NCBI RefSeq assembly: GCF_003574835.2 | Contig: NZ_CP063197.1 | Location: forward strand, 1-55,408 | DNA: 55,408 bases | Direction: 5' to 3' | Origin: Thermobifida halotolerans | Lineage (GTDB): Bacteria; Actinomycetota; Actinomycetes; Streptosporangiales; Streptosporangiaceae | Part shown: one piece after another, positions 15,319-23,732 of the stretch | Position numbering within the stretch: position 1 is the stretch's first letter | Layout: every line of letters starts with the position of its first letter | Position numbers and translations under genes: made by a program | The notes under the pieces: generated by a model | What the model saw: only the letters and a program-made list of their open reading frames with translations | Database searches by the model: none | What the model was told of the DNA's origin: nothing

Positions 15319-15441
15319 TTTACACCGGTTTATTGGCCAATCTGGTTCCTGGTACGCCGGTTTCCTGCATATCCACCCATCTCATTCCCCTCTCCTCTGC
15401 GCCAGCGAACAGGTCTGTCGGCATGCTTTTACACCGGTGTA
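15319..15441. repeat. Partition-site-like repeats, downstream pair
   Basis: Two copies of the palindrome TACACCGGTGTA lie downstream of the par operon, at 15321-15332 (one mismatch, TACACCGGTTTA) and 15430-15441. Both are preceded by CATGCYTT and so share one orientation. Two more lie upstream (16718, 16902). They are candidate centromere (parS-like) or ParB-like operator sites. Confidence 0.65.
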
Positions 15442-15485
15442 TCGGTAGCCCGACAAGCCTGGGTGTGGGCAGGACGGTTCGCCGG

Positions 15486-15932
15486 TCAGCGGCGGGGGCG
15501 GCCGCGGCGGCCGGTGCGCTCGGGGGCATCGGCAATGATGCGTTCCACGACCTGCTCGGCGCTCATCCGCGCGCGCAATTCGCGCAATGCCAGGCGAATC
15601 ACCGGACTGGTGAGGTTGCGTTCCCGGCGAGCCACGCCCGCACTCTCGACCTCCCACAGAAAGTCGATCAGGTCCTCGGTGAGGTAGGCCTCCACCGACG
15701 GGGTGCGGGTACGGCGGGTGGCATCACTGCGTCCCGCCCGCACCGGTTTCGCCTCAGGCATGGGCGCCGGTGCGGGCTGCGCCTCGGGAGGCGGAGCAGA
15801 CCGAGGCTCCGGTTCGGAGGATGTGGGCTCGGTGGTTTCAGGCTGTTCGGGCTTGGGGTGGCGCGGCGGCGGGGTCTGGCGCCCCCGGCGGGTTTTGCGG
15901 CGGTTGGCGAGATCGTCCAGGCCGTTGCTCAT
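15486..15932 (-). CDS. Small ParB-like DNA-binding partner of ParA
   Basis: A 148-residue protein. The N-terminal half is basic then Pro-rich and disordered. The C-terminal half (TPSVEAYLTEDLIDFLWEVE, then LALRELRARMSAEQVVERI) fits a compact helical/ribbon-helix-helix-like DNA-binding domain, as in small centromere-binding proteins. The ATG shares one base with the parA stop (TGATG), so the genes are co-translated. With ParA and the flanking TACACCGGTGTA sites it probably forms the partition complex. No classical ParB/Spo0J domain is visible. Confidence 0.65.
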   Translation of the reverse strand: MSNGLDDLANRRKTRRGRQTPPPRHPKPEQPETTEPTSSEPEPRSAPPPEAQPAPAPMPEAKPVRAGRSDATRRTRTPSVEAYLTEDLIDFLWEVESAGVARRERNLTSPVIRLALRELRARMSAEQVVERIIADAPERTGRRGRPRR

Positions 15933-16636
15933 CAGACCCTCACCGCCTCGGCGACCGCAGCAATCTCCTCGGCGAAACCCTGACCCTGCTTGGTGATGGG
16001 CGGGGCCGACACCGCCATGCGGCGGGTCCGGCGGGGCAGCCACACATAATGCGAGACCGGCGGACCGACAGGGACGTCGGCGTCCTGGGTGATGCGGCGC
16101 AGTCGCTCGATGTCGCGGGCCGGAGGCACCGGCGGCACCCGGGAGGGAATCACCATCAGCGGATAGTCGGCCAACTGAGTGACCATGCCCTCCAGGGCCT
16201 CATGCTCCTTCTCTCCAAAGGGGGCGGGGACGATGATGCGGTGTGCGGCCGCCATCGCGCCCAACGTGGAGGGACTGCCGCCGGGGTGGGTGTCGACCAC
16301 GACGTCGCGCCCCCACTCTTTGGCCCAGCGCTCGATCAGAGTGGCCATGACATCAGGCTCGGGTTGCGTGTCCACGAAGTCCTCGTGGCAGGGCACCAAG
16401 TCGGCCTTGCGCTTGCCCACCAAGGGACGAGGTGTGCGCCCGGCCTCAATAGCGTCCAGCAACGGCGCACTCGCGCGCTGCTCGGTGCGATACCCCCACG
16501 CGCGGGTGGCGTTGCCGCGGTCCCAGTCCAGATCCAGCAGCACCGCGCCCATCACGTAAGCCAGTTCGCTCGCGATGGTCGTCTTGCCGACCCCGCCCTT
16601 GTAGGCGGCCACCGTGTAGATCCTTGGCTCGCTCAT
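15932..16636 (-). CDS. parA: ParA-type partition ATPase
   Basis: A 234-residue Walker-type ATPase. The deviant Walker A KGGVGKTTIA is close to the N-terminus (VAAYKGGVGKTT), followed by LLDLDWDRGN (A') and VVVDTHPGGS (Walker B region). The short N-terminus (no HTH) is typical of type Ib ParA. ATG 16636 was chosen because upstream in-frame starts (to 16705) would extend well beyond the Walker A. A TAATAC box lies just upstream. It is expected to move plasmid copies with the downstream binding protein. Confidence 0.88.
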   Translation of the reverse strand: MSEPRIYTVAAYKGGVGKTTIASELAYVMGAVLLDLDWDRGNATRAWGYRTEQRASAPLLDAIEAGRTPRPLVGKRKADLVPCHEDFVDTQPEPDVMATLIERWAKEWGRDVVVDTHPGGSPSTLGAMAAAHRIIVPAPFGEKEHEALEGMVTQLADYPLMVIPSRVPPVPPARDIERLRRITQDADVPVGPPVSHYVWLPRRTRRMAVSAPPITKQGQGFAEEIAAVAEAVRV

Positions 16637-16717
16637 GACCTGCAGTATTACAGCCAGCCGGTTCACCGGTACAGAGGCACCCCGGTTCATAGGCCCACCG
16701 GTCATCCGGCGTGCTTT

Positions 16718-16913
16718 TACACCGGTGTAATCGCAGAAGTTTTCAGGGACACTCCTGTATCCACTTCTGGCACTCTGCAGGACTTCCTGTGGCGGTGCCG
16801 ATCAGCACAGTCCGCCTTCCAGGTGTATGAGACACCCGCGTGCAGGTAGGGGATTCCTTCCCTGACCGGCATCACCGTCCACAGCCCTACCAGCATGCCT
16901 TTACACCGGTGTA
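16718..16913. repeat. Partition-site-like repeats, upstream pair
   Basis: Perfect TACACCGGTGTA palindromes at 16718-16729 and 16902-16913, each in the wider context GCRTGCYTTTACACCGGTGTA, lie upstream of parA in the same orientation as the two downstream copies. They may serve as centromere and as operator for autoregulation. Nothing else was seen in 16637-16966 except the terminator. Confidence 0.7.
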
Positions 16914-16929
16914 TTAGCTGGCATAAAAA

Positions 16930-16959
16930 GCCGCCCCCGGCCTGACGGCCGGTGGCGGC
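16930..16959 (-). terminator. Terminator at the end of the leftward transfer operon
   Basis: A 13-bp stem with one mismatch (GCCGCC...GGCGGC) and a TGAC loop, followed on the minus strand by TTTTTAT. It lies 8 nt past the stop of the 35-residue gene. A good intrinsic terminator. Confidence 0.85.
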
Positions 16960-16966
16960 GTAGGCA

Positions 16967-17074
16967 TCAGTGCTGGCGGTTGGCCCAGTCGGCGAGGTCG
17001 GACGGGTCGTACCAGGCCCCGCAGCCGGGGCAGCGGGTGCCCAGCGGGGCGAGCAGGGCGCGGATCAGGTGCAT
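16967..17074 (-). CDS. 35-residue zinc-ribbon-like protein
   Basis: MHLIRALLAPLGTRCPGCG..., with one CPGC knuckle and a Trp-rich acidic end. The ATG follows GAGG. It lies 8 nt after the preceding 51-residue gene and just before a terminator. It is too short for a stand-alone fold without a metal or partner. No known family, but its position and the CxxC support a real gene. Confidence 0.55.
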   Translation of the reverse strand: MHLIRALLAPLGTRCPGCGAWYDPSDLADWANRQH

Positions 17075-17082
17075 GGCCGCCT

Positions 17083-17238
17083 CTACCAGCGGATCTTGCC
17101 GCAGCGGGAACAGGAGGTGAGCGTGCCCGAGGTCAGCCAGGCGTGGTCACCGCCCTTGGGGCACTCGTCATGTACGACGGCGGCGGCCCACAGCGCCACC
17201 GGTGACGGGATGGACGTGGGGCAGTGATGACGGTTCAT
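17083..17238 (-). CDS. 51-residue Cys/His-rich protein
   Basis: A short protein with Cys at HHCPTS, DECPKGG and CSRCGK. The last CxxC with the DEC and the histidines could bind one zinc ion. The ATG has GGAG 7 nt upstream. It is in the same orientation as the Nudix gene (87 nt upstream), so it probably belongs to the transfer operon. Function is unknown; similar orphan small zinc proteins are common on actinomycete plasmids. Confidence 0.6.
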   Translation of the reverse strand: MNRHHCPTSIPSPVALWAAAVVHDECPKGGDHAWLTSGTLTSCSRCGKIRW

Positions 17239-17325
17239 ACTGGAACTCCTCCGTGATCTCTGACAGGTGATCGGGGACCGGCCCGCAGCGACGTCTTGGC
17301 GGATTGGCGCTGCGGGCTGGGGTCT

Positions 17326-17952
17326 TCAGCGGCCGCCGCGGGCCAGGTGGTGGGCGGGGACCAGCCCCCCGCCCGTCCAGTACTCGTCCGGCGGGGTGGT
17401 GTAGAGGCGGGCGACGGCCTGGCGGTCGGCGGCGGTGGCGGTGATGTCGCCAGTGCGGGCCAGCAGTTCGACCCACACGGCCTCCAGGGTGAGGCGGTGC
17501 TGGTCGCGGGCGGGCCGTCCGGTGCGGGCGTAGGCGATGGTGGCCTCGGCCAGGCGCTGCAGCTCCTCGCCGCTGATCCACTCAGCACCGGTGGTCTCTG
17601 TCGGGTCGGGGCACAGCGCGGTGTCGGGGGCGACCTCGACGTCGTAGACGGTCCACCGATGCCCGGCCACGGGCCGGGCCGGGGGCGACTGGCAGAGGTT
17701 GGGCAGGTCGACCGCGAGCAGCGGCGTGCACGACTGGACGGTGAGGCCGAGTTCTTCGGCGGTCTCGGCCACCAGCGCGGCCTCGGGGCTGGCCTGGCCC
17801 TCGTCGGCGGCGTGGCCGGCGACCATGGCCCAGCCGATCGGCCACCAGGCGCGCCCCAGCAGGGCGTATTCGGTGCGGCCTGCGATAGTGCGGCGGATGC
17901 GGCCGCCCACGGATGTGCCGCAGCAGCGTCGGGTGATGGTCGTGGTGGTCAT
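17326..17952 (-). CDS. Nudix hydrolase, possibly Pif-like
   Basis: A 208-residue protein. The Nudix box lies near residues 46-70 (SPEAALVAETAEELGL), with EE kept but the usual Arg of REUxEE replaced by Ala. It lies at the end of an FtsK/TraB-Spd-type transfer operon. In pSAM2 the transfer-immunity protein Pif carries a Nudix motif and blocks redundant transfer, so a similar immunity role is plausible. The alternative is an ordinary nucleotide-diphosphate hydrolase. ATG 17952 has AGAGAGGACGAC upstream. Confidence 0.75.
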   Translation of the reverse strand: MTTTTITRRCCGTSVGGRIRRTIAGRTEYALLGRAWWPIGWAMVAGHAADEGQASPEAALVAETAEELGLTVQSCTPLLAVDLPNLCQSPPARPVAGHRWTVYDVEVAPDTALCPDPTETTGAEWISGEELQRLAEATIAYARTGRPARDQHRLTLEAVWVELLARTGDITATAADRQAVARLYTTPPDEYWTGGGLVPAHHLARGGR

Positions 17953-18024
17953 GTCGTCCTCTCTTCTCTTCGGGTGGGTGGTGGAGTGGTCGGTCTCCAG
18001 GCCGCCCCGCGTGCGGGGTGTTGG

Positions 18025-18312
18025 TCAGGCCGCGGCGTCGGAGTGGATGTCGGCCCAGTCGGTGACGGTCGCGGCCACCTGGTGGGCAGCCGCGGCCTCG
18101 TCGGCGGTGGTCTCGTCGTCCAGGAGGCGTTCCAGGTCGGCGCGGCCGGCAAGCACGACCGCGCCCGGCGGCAGGGCAGTGGCCGGGGCCACGACGACGC
18201 GGTCGCCGTGCAGGGCGATCACGGCGTCGGGCGGGGCGGTGGCAGACATGGCGGCCTGGACGTGGACCGCGCACACCTCCGGGGCGGGGTCGGAAACGGT
18301 CGCGGGCAGCAT
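18025..18312 (-). CDS. Hypothetical protein in transfer operon
   Basis: A 95-residue acidic, Ala-rich protein (VIALHGDRVVVAPATALPPG..., then ERLLDDETTADEAAAAHQ). The start is ATG 18312 with GGAGG 5 nt upstream; the longer open frame to 18453 runs through a non-coding, repeat-rich spacer. It lies between the FtsK-like and Nudix genes. No family is recognised. Confidence 0.6.
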   Translation of the reverse strand: MLPATVSDPAPEVCAVHVQAAMSATAPPDAVIALHGDRVVVAPATALPPGAVVLAGRADLERLLDDETTADEAAAAHQVAATVTDWADIHSDAAA

Positions 18313-18573
18313 GAACTCCTCCATGCAGTTACCGGGTGTAGTCGGTTGTGGGTGGGGGGCGGGGCGGGGGTGTGACCGTCCCACGGGGGTCACCCTCCCT
18401 GGGGGACAGGGGTTCTGGGGCCGGGTTCCCCTCCCGTGCGAGGGGGGCCACACCCCCTGTTTGGGCAGGCGGGCGGGATGTGTACCCCTGTGGGACGGTC
18501 ACGGGGGCACACACCCGGCCTGTGTACCGGTGTGTGCCTGCGCCGGGGCGGGGTGTGTGCCCCCTGCGCGGGG
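18313..18573. other. Spacer with long-range inverted repeat
   Basis: A 261-bp GC-rich gap inside the leftward operon. GTGACCGTCCCAC (18372-18384) and GTGGGACGGTCAC (18490-18502) are perfect inverted repeats 105 bp apart, and the sequence between and around them is rich in CCCC/GGGG blocks. It could fold into a long stem-loop in the mRNA that separates expression of the genes on either side. Confidence 0.5.
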
Positions 18574-20637
18574 TCAGGCACCGACGTTGCTGTGACGCTG
18601 GGTAGCGGCGTGTAGGTCGGTGCGGGCGTAGCCGCAGCAGCGCTGCCCGCCGCGTTTGAACGCCTCGGGCAGCGGCCGCACGCCGTGCTCACGCAGAGCC
18701 GCGGCTAGTTCCTCGGTGGTCATGCCGAGTGCGGTGGCCAGGTCTTCCGAATGCATGCGGTCATCGCCTGCGGTGTCCAGGACGGCGATGGCGCGCTCCA
18801 GCAGATCCTCGCCCTGTACGTCGTCGGTGGTGGTGGGGGTCTCGCCCGGCAGCAGCCAGGCGGTCGGGTCCGCACCCGGGCGGGCGGGGCCGGGAACGGG
18901 TTCGGATGTGGTGGCAGGCACCTCCTCGATGTCGGTGGGGTCGTCGAGCCAGTTGTCGGAGCTGGCCTCGACCAGGCGCAGCCGCGGCCGCGCCACCCCG
19001 GCCCCACCGTCGCCTGCGGGCTGGGGCGGGGTGAGGGTGATGGTTTCGCGCATGCCACCGAAGGTTTGGCGCATGCGCTGGTAGCGCCGGGCGTAGGCCT
19101 CGCCCGCATGCTGTTGGGACGCCCGGTCGAGTTCGGGGCGGCGCTGGGCGATGGTGCGGGCCAGTTCGGCGATGCGGCGGGGGGTGAGCTGATAGGCCCG
19201 GAACGGGCGGGCCGGGCCGCCGTCGGAGAGGAAGCCGGTGCCGGGACCGGCCAAATCCTCCACGCTCAGGTTCTTCCAGCCCATGAGGTAGGCGATCTCC
19301 TCGTCGTCGGATCCGGCCATCGCCACGCGGCACACGGCCTGCTTCTTGATGCCGGGGGACAGGGTGTCGGCGGTGGCGCGCAGGGTGGACAGCACGGGGT
19401 TGACCGCGCTGTCGCGGGCGATGTCTTGCAACTGCTCCAACCCTTTGCGGATCTGGCCGAGCACGCCCTTGGTGGTGGGGGCCAACAAGGTCTTGCCCTC
19501 GTCCACGAAGGTGACGATTTCGGGCAGATCGGCTCCGATGGGCAGCAGCGAGGTGTCGGCGGCCATCTTCTTCTCAAACGCCGAGGCTTTGCGGCCGGTG
19601 CTGATGTTGAGAGCGGCGGCGACCAGGGCGGCGGCGTCCTCGGGCGTGCACACCGCCCAGTCCAGGGCGGGACGTTCGGTCTCCCCGCGCAGCCACGGAT
19701 CCAGCCACGCCCGGCTCAGACCGCCGCCGGTCAGGTCGATGTGCCAGCACAACGCGTCGGTGCAGCGGCCCACTTCGGCGGTGGCCACATTCAAAAGCGT
19801 GGTCTTGCCCGAGCCTTTCTGCCCGGCGACGAGCGCGGAGTGCTCGCGCCAGCGCGCCTGGGCGGGGGAGGAGTCGCGGTGCTCGCCCAACGTGATGGGG
19901 TCCAGGATCGAGCGCGGCGCGAAATCGGCCGGGTAGTCGATGGTGTGGGCCATGCGGTTGACCGTGGACACCAGCAGCCGCACCGTGCCCCGATATCGGG
20001 CGGGGGCGGCCTCCACGCCGCAACCCTCCATCAGGCGCGCGTCAGCGGCCAGGGCGTCCAGGTAGGGCACCAGGGCGCGGCGGGTCATGCCCGAGGGCAA
20101 TTCCACGGTCAGGGTGTAGCCGGCGCCGGTGTCCCAGTGCTCGGTGTGGGTGACCTGGTAGCCGCTGCGGCGGGTGATGCGGGCCAGACGCGTCTCCCAC
20201 TCCCGCTCCAACTGGGAGGTCGCGCGCAGCACCAGCCCGCCCCCGCGACCGGTCGCAGAAGCACGGGGGGCGCGGGGGGCCAGCAGCGGGGTCAGTCCGC
20301 TGCTGATGCCCGCCCCCACGGCCAGGGCCAACAGGGTGTTGAGGTCCCACGGGGTGGTGGCCAGACACCAGGTCAGCCACGTGCCGGAGGCGGCCCAGCG
20401 GCCGATGCGCAGCATCTGGCCGCTGGGGGTGGTCTGCTGGTGGGCGCCCACCGCCACCGATGTGGCGGCTCCGGCCACGCCCGCGGCCGCGCCCCACAGC
20501 GGAGCGACGTCCAGCACGTGGCTGGTGGTGGCGGCGGCGGCCAAACCGAGGGCCGCCACCGCCGTGTCCGCAGTAGCACCACCCACCGGGGAGGCAGTGC
20601 CGCTGCTACGGCTGCTACGGGTGCGGCGGGTACCCAC
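18574..20637 (-). CDS. FtsK/TraB-like DNA translocase
   Basis: A 687-residue membrane-anchored ATPase. N-terminal hydrophobic helices lie within about residues 25-120. The Walker A GQKGSGKTTLL is near 274 and the Walker B EIVTFVDEG near 375; a C-terminal HTH-like segment (DLATALGMTTEELAAALREH) could be a DNA-recognition winged helix as in FtsK gamma. Streptomyces TraB/TraSA proteins of this design move double-stranded plasmid DNA between mycelia. The GTG start has GGAGAGG upstream. Neighbours (Spd-like proteins, GntR repressor, Nudix) fit a pSAM2-like module. Confidence 0.8.
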   Translation of the reverse strand: MGTRRTRSSRSSGTASPVGGATADTAVAALGLAAAATTSHVLDVAPLWGAAAGVAGAATSVAVGAHQQTTPSGQMLRIGRWAASGTWLTWCLATTPWDLNTLLALAVGAGISSGLTPLLAPRAPRASATGRGGGLVLRATSQLEREWETRLARITRRSGYQVTHTEHWDTGAGYTLTVELPSGMTRRALVPYLDALAADARLMEGCGVEAAPARYRGTVRLLVSTVNRMAHTIDYPADFAPRSILDPITLGEHRDSSPAQARWREHSALVAGQKGSGKTTLLNVATAEVGRCTDALCWHIDLTGGGLSRAWLDPWLRGETERPALDWAVCTPEDAAALVAAALNISTGRKASAFEKKMAADTSLLPIGADLPEIVTFVDEGKTLLAPTTKGVLGQIRKGLEQLQDIARDSAVNPVLSTLRATADTLSPGIKKQAVCRVAMAGSDDEEIAYLMGWKNLSVEDLAGPGTGFLSDGGPARPFRAYQLTPRRIAELARTIAQRRPELDRASQQHAGEAYARRYQRMRQTFGGMRETITLTPPQPAGDGGAGVARPRLRLVEASSDNWLDDPTDIEEVPATTSEPVPGPARPGADPTAWLLPGETPTTTDDVQGEDLLERAIAVLDTAGDDRMHSEDLATALGMTTEELAAALREHGVRPLPEAFKRGGQRCCGYARTDLHAATQRHSNVGA

Positions 20638-20677
20638 CTCACCTCTCCTCTCTCTTCTCGACGCAGGCCAAGGGGGG

Positions 20678-22234
20678 TTAGACGTTCCAGGCGGCCTCGT
20701 TGGGACGCGGCGCGTCCTTGCGGCGGATCTCCTCGGCGTGCAGGTTCTCGAACAGCGGCGCGACGTCTCGGGCGGCTTCGGCGACCTGCCCGAACCCCTG
20801 GAACACGTGGAACATCGCCTCGGTCACCCGCGAATCGATCGGGTAGTTGTCGTTGAGGCGCTGCACATAGGTGCGAAACGCCAACGCCACGTTCTCGGCG
20901 ATCTCCGGCAGCTGACGGATCTCCTGGCGCACCTCCCACATGTCCTCGGGCACATAGGAGGTCACCGCCGCCTGCAGTTCAGCGGTCGCGGCCACCAGCG
21001 GATTCACAGACACAGACACACTCCTCGTCGCAGTGGGTACGGATGGGCTGGGCGCGGCCCCACTCGGGTCCGCGCTGCTGTCGCCAGCCGGGGCGGCCGC
21101 CCCGGTGTCCTCGGCCTCGGCCGTGGGGGACGAAGCCGTCTCGGTGGCGGATGTTGTGGCCTTCGGCGACTCCTCGGCGGCCTCGGGGCGGGACCGGGGC
21201 CACAGGCCGCGCAGCCACGCCACCAGACCGACCAGAGCCCCCAACGCGGCAGCGACCTTCTGGTTGCCGCCGTGGTCGCGCCAGGCCCGCGCGGCCGCCC
21301 GCGCCCGTTTGCGCAGGCCACGCCCCGCCCGGCGAGCCGCCCGCCAGGACTTCGAGGGGCGGTGCCCCAAAGCGCGGTCAGCGGCCCGTGCGGCGCGGCG
21401 ACTGCCCGCGGCCGCACCCCGGGAGGCCGCTCCAGCAGCACGGCCCGCCGCCTTCGCCGCACGGGCAGCGTGCGGAGCGGCCGCGCTCCAGGCCCGCCGC
21501 GCCGCGCGCATCGGCCTCGACACGCGCCCCGACCGGCCACCGGCCCCACCACCACTGCGGGTTCTTGGGCCACGGCCCCCGGAAGCACGGGGGCCGCTGG
21601 TGGGGCGCGCACCACCCCACCGACTGCCACCGGCACCGGTGCGGCCCGCAGCACCGGACCGGCCTCCGCCTGCGGCACGCCCGCCCGCCGAGGCACGGCC
21701 CCCACGCGATCCGGCAACCGGTCCCAGGCCCAGGGAGCGGACCGCTGACGGCGACCGGGACGTCCCCCGCCCCCCACTGGCACCACCCCCGCCAACAGCA
21801 CCGCGGCCGGGGCGGCGCCCACCAGGGCCACCCAGCAGGCCCCGCCCACCACCCAGTGGGCCGGACCGTCCGCCAGCGCCGCGTCCGGCGGGCCGGGCGC
21901 CACCGAACCGCAGCCCGCCGCGTCGGCGGGCGCGCACCGCCAGATAGCCCACGCCCCCCGCGGCGGTCACCGCGCCTCCGGCGGCCAGGCCCCACACCCC
22001 GCCCACCTGGTACAGACCCGCCGCAGCGGTCGCCACCGCCGACGCGCCCGCGGCCACCCACTGGCCGGTACTCATCCCACCCCGCGGCCCCTCCCCGGCC
22101 TCCTCCGTAGTGGAGGTCGGGGCGCCGGCGGGCGGAGTGGGCGGCGTCTCCTCCGACTCGGGGGCGGAGCGCTCGTCGACCACCTCGGTCATTTCGGTCA
22201 CCTCCTCCTCACGCACTGTCGGCGTCTCGGCCAT
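20678..22234 (-). CDS. Large Gly/Arg/Ala-rich membrane protein
   Basis: 518 residues. Acidic N-terminus, one or two hydrophobic helices (about 55-100), then a ~220-residue low-complexity stretch rich in Gly, Arg and Ala, a further hydrophobic helix (AALGALVGLVAWLRGLW), a Ser/Thr/Pro linker, and a folded helical C-terminus (EDMWEVRQEIRQLPEIAENV). ATG 22234 follows AGGAG 7 nt upstream; an upstream ATG at 22411 would run through a hairpin. The arginine-rich part may bind DNA or the membrane surface. It sits between Spd-like and FtsK-like genes, so a transfer role is likely but unproven. Confidence 0.65.
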   Translation of the reverse strand: MAETPTVREEEVTEMTEVVDERSAPESEETPPTPPAGAPTSTTEEAGEGPRGGMSTGQWVAAGASAVATAAAGLYQVGGVWGLAAGGAVTAAGGVGYLAVRARRRGGLRFGGARPAGRGAGGRSGPLGGGRGLLGGPGGRRPGRGAVGGGGASGGRGTSRSPSAVRSLGLGPVAGSRGGRASAGGRAAGGGRSGAAGRTGAGGSRWGGARPTSGPRASGGRGPRTRSGGGAGGRSGRVSRPMRAARRAWSAAAPHAARAAKAAGRAAGAASRGAAAGSRRAARAADRALGHRPSKSWRAARRAGRGLRKRARAAARAWRDHGGNQKVAAALGALVGLVAWLRGLWPRSRPEAAEESPKATTSATETASSPTAEAEDTGAAAPAGDSSADPSGAAPSPSVPTATRSVSVSVNPLVAATAELQAAVTSYVPEDMWEVRQEIRQLPEIAENVALAFRTYVQRLNDNYPIDSRVTEAMFHVFQGFGQVAEAARDVAPLFENLHAEEIRRKDAPRPNEAAWNV

Positions 22235-22344
22235 CACGCATCTCCTCTCTTGCAGGTCACAACAGGTGAACGGGCGGGTCGGGCGGGCCTGGCGCGCGGA
22301 CACACGAGGTCGCGCGGCACCGGCCGCGCCGCAACCCCGGAGTA

Positions 22345-22388
22345 GTGCGCACACCCCCTCACACGAGGGGTTGAGGGAGTGTGCGCAC
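22345..22388 (-). terminator. 17-bp hairpin between transfer genes
   Basis: Arms 22345-22361 and 22372-22388 pair over 17 bp with one mismatch and a 10-nt loop, 69 nt past the stop of the Spd-like gene. It may be an intra-operon attenuator. No U-tract. Confidence 0.6.
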
Positions 22389-22456
22389 CCGCCGGGGGCG
22401 GGGCGAACCACCGCGGGGCCGCACTCGGCGGCCCCACAGCAGATCGTTCGGAGGGG

Positions 22457-23713
22457 TCAGCGGTCGGCGTCGTAGACGGGGTAGCCCTGGCGGGCCAGGG
22501 CCTCGCGGTGGGTGCGCACCGTGGTGCGCGACACCCCGAGTTCCTCGGCGACAGCCCGCGTGGACACCGCCGGGCCGTAGCGGCGGATCGCCTGCCACAC
22601 CCGCTGCCGGGTGCCACCCCCCACACCGTCCTGCGACCGGTCCCGGTCCAGGTCAGCCCCGGTGGCAGGGCCACTGCCAGGGGTGCCACCCCCTCCCCGT
22701 GCCTCCAGCGGGTCCTCGCCCAGCTCAGCCGGGGTGGCAGGCGGGGTGTCAGGGGTGCCACCCCCCACCGCCACCCCGCCCTCGCCGTCGTCGTCCAGGC
22801 GGCGGGCGATGTCCGCCCACGCCGCGTCCACAGCCGTCGGATCGTCCAGATCCGGGCGACGCTTCCCGGGCTCGGCCTGCTCCTGGTCGACGTCGGCGTC
22901 GGCAGCGGGGGCGGGGCTGCCGGTGGTCAGCCCCAGCACCGGGCGGGCCAGCCGCAACTGCCGCTCCAGCCGGGCGCGGCGGACCAGAATCTCCATGTCC
23001 GCCTGGTCCTCGGCCATCCGCAGGTCGGTCGAGCGCAGCATGGCCTCCCGCTGCAGGGTGTGGCTGATCTCCTCGCGCCGCCGCTGCGCCTCGGCCTCCG
23101 CCTCGGCCAACCGCACCTCGACCTCGGCCTCGGCCAACCGCACCTCCGCCTCCGCCTCGGCACGGGCACGGGCGTAGGCGGCCTGGCGGCGCAGCGCGGC
23201 CAACTCCGCCTGCTGGGCCTCGGTCAACCCGGTGTCCAACTCGGCCACACGCCGCGCAGCCTCCTCCGCGGCGGCCCGCGTCTCGGCCGCGGCCCGCTGC
23301 GCGGCGGCCCGGCGCTCCCGCACCTCCTCGGCCATGCTGGCGAGTGCCCAGTGCCACAAGGCCTTGGCGCCCAGCGGCATCAGCGCCAGGGGGATGAGGC
23401 TCCAGTGGGACATCCACCCGTGCAGCGCCAGCACGCCCACCACCACGGCCGCGGTGCCCCACCCGGCCGCCGCCAGACCCCGCGGGGTACGCCCGGTGCG
23501 GTGGACCTGCTGCCACTCCAGCGCCACCAGCGCCACCCAGGCCAACTCCAGCGCCACAGCCACCGCGCACGCCACCGGGGTGGGCGCAGCCCGCCCCACC
23601 AGATCCACCACACTCCACGCGGTCCACGCCATGGACAGCACCGTCAGCGCCCCGCCCAAGGCCAGCACCAACCGCTGCGGCGCCGCCGCCCTCGTCATCT
23701 CCGTCTCCGTCAT
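22457..23713 (-). CDS. Spd-like membrane protein with coiled coil and HTH
   Basis: A 418-residue protein. Four hydrophobic segments lie in residues ~12-130, in the style of DUF2637/SpdB spread proteins. A long Ala/Glu/Arg coiled coil follows (residues ~130-260), then a Pro/acid linker and a C-terminal HTH (STRAVAEELGVSRTTVRTHR). ATG 23713 was chosen for its GGAGGACGACGAG leader; the open frame extends to 23794. Spread proteins in Streptomyces plasmids help intramycelial plasmid spreading after TraB-driven transfer. The fused HTH is less usual. Confidence 0.7.
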   Translation of the reverse strand: MTETEMTRAAAPQRLVLALGGALTVLSMAWTAWSVVDLVGRAAPTPVACAVAVALELAWVALVALEWQQVHRTGRTPRGLAAAGWGTAAVVVGVLALHGWMSHWSLIPLALMPLGAKALWHWALASMAEEVRERRAAAQRAAAETRAAAEEAARRVAELDTGLTEAQQAELAALRRQAAYARARAEAEAEVRLAEAEVEVRLAEAEAEAQRRREEISHTLQREAMLRSTDLRMAEDQADMEILVRRARLERQLRLARPVLGLTTGSPAPAADADVDQEQAEPGKRRPDLDDPTAVDAAWADIARRLDDDGEGGVAVGGGTPDTPPATPAELGEDPLEARGGGGTPGSGPATGADLDRDRSQDGVGGGTRQRVWQAIRRYGPAVSTRAVAEELGVSRTTVRTHREALARQGYPVYDADR

Positions 23714-23732
23714 CTCGTCGTCCTCCCTCGCC

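Noticed and set aside
18751-20856. A 701-codon plus-strand open frame opposite the FtsK-like gene
   Set aside because: It is a codon-bias shadow in high-GC DNA; the minus strand carries Walker motifs, ribosome site and third-position GC bias.
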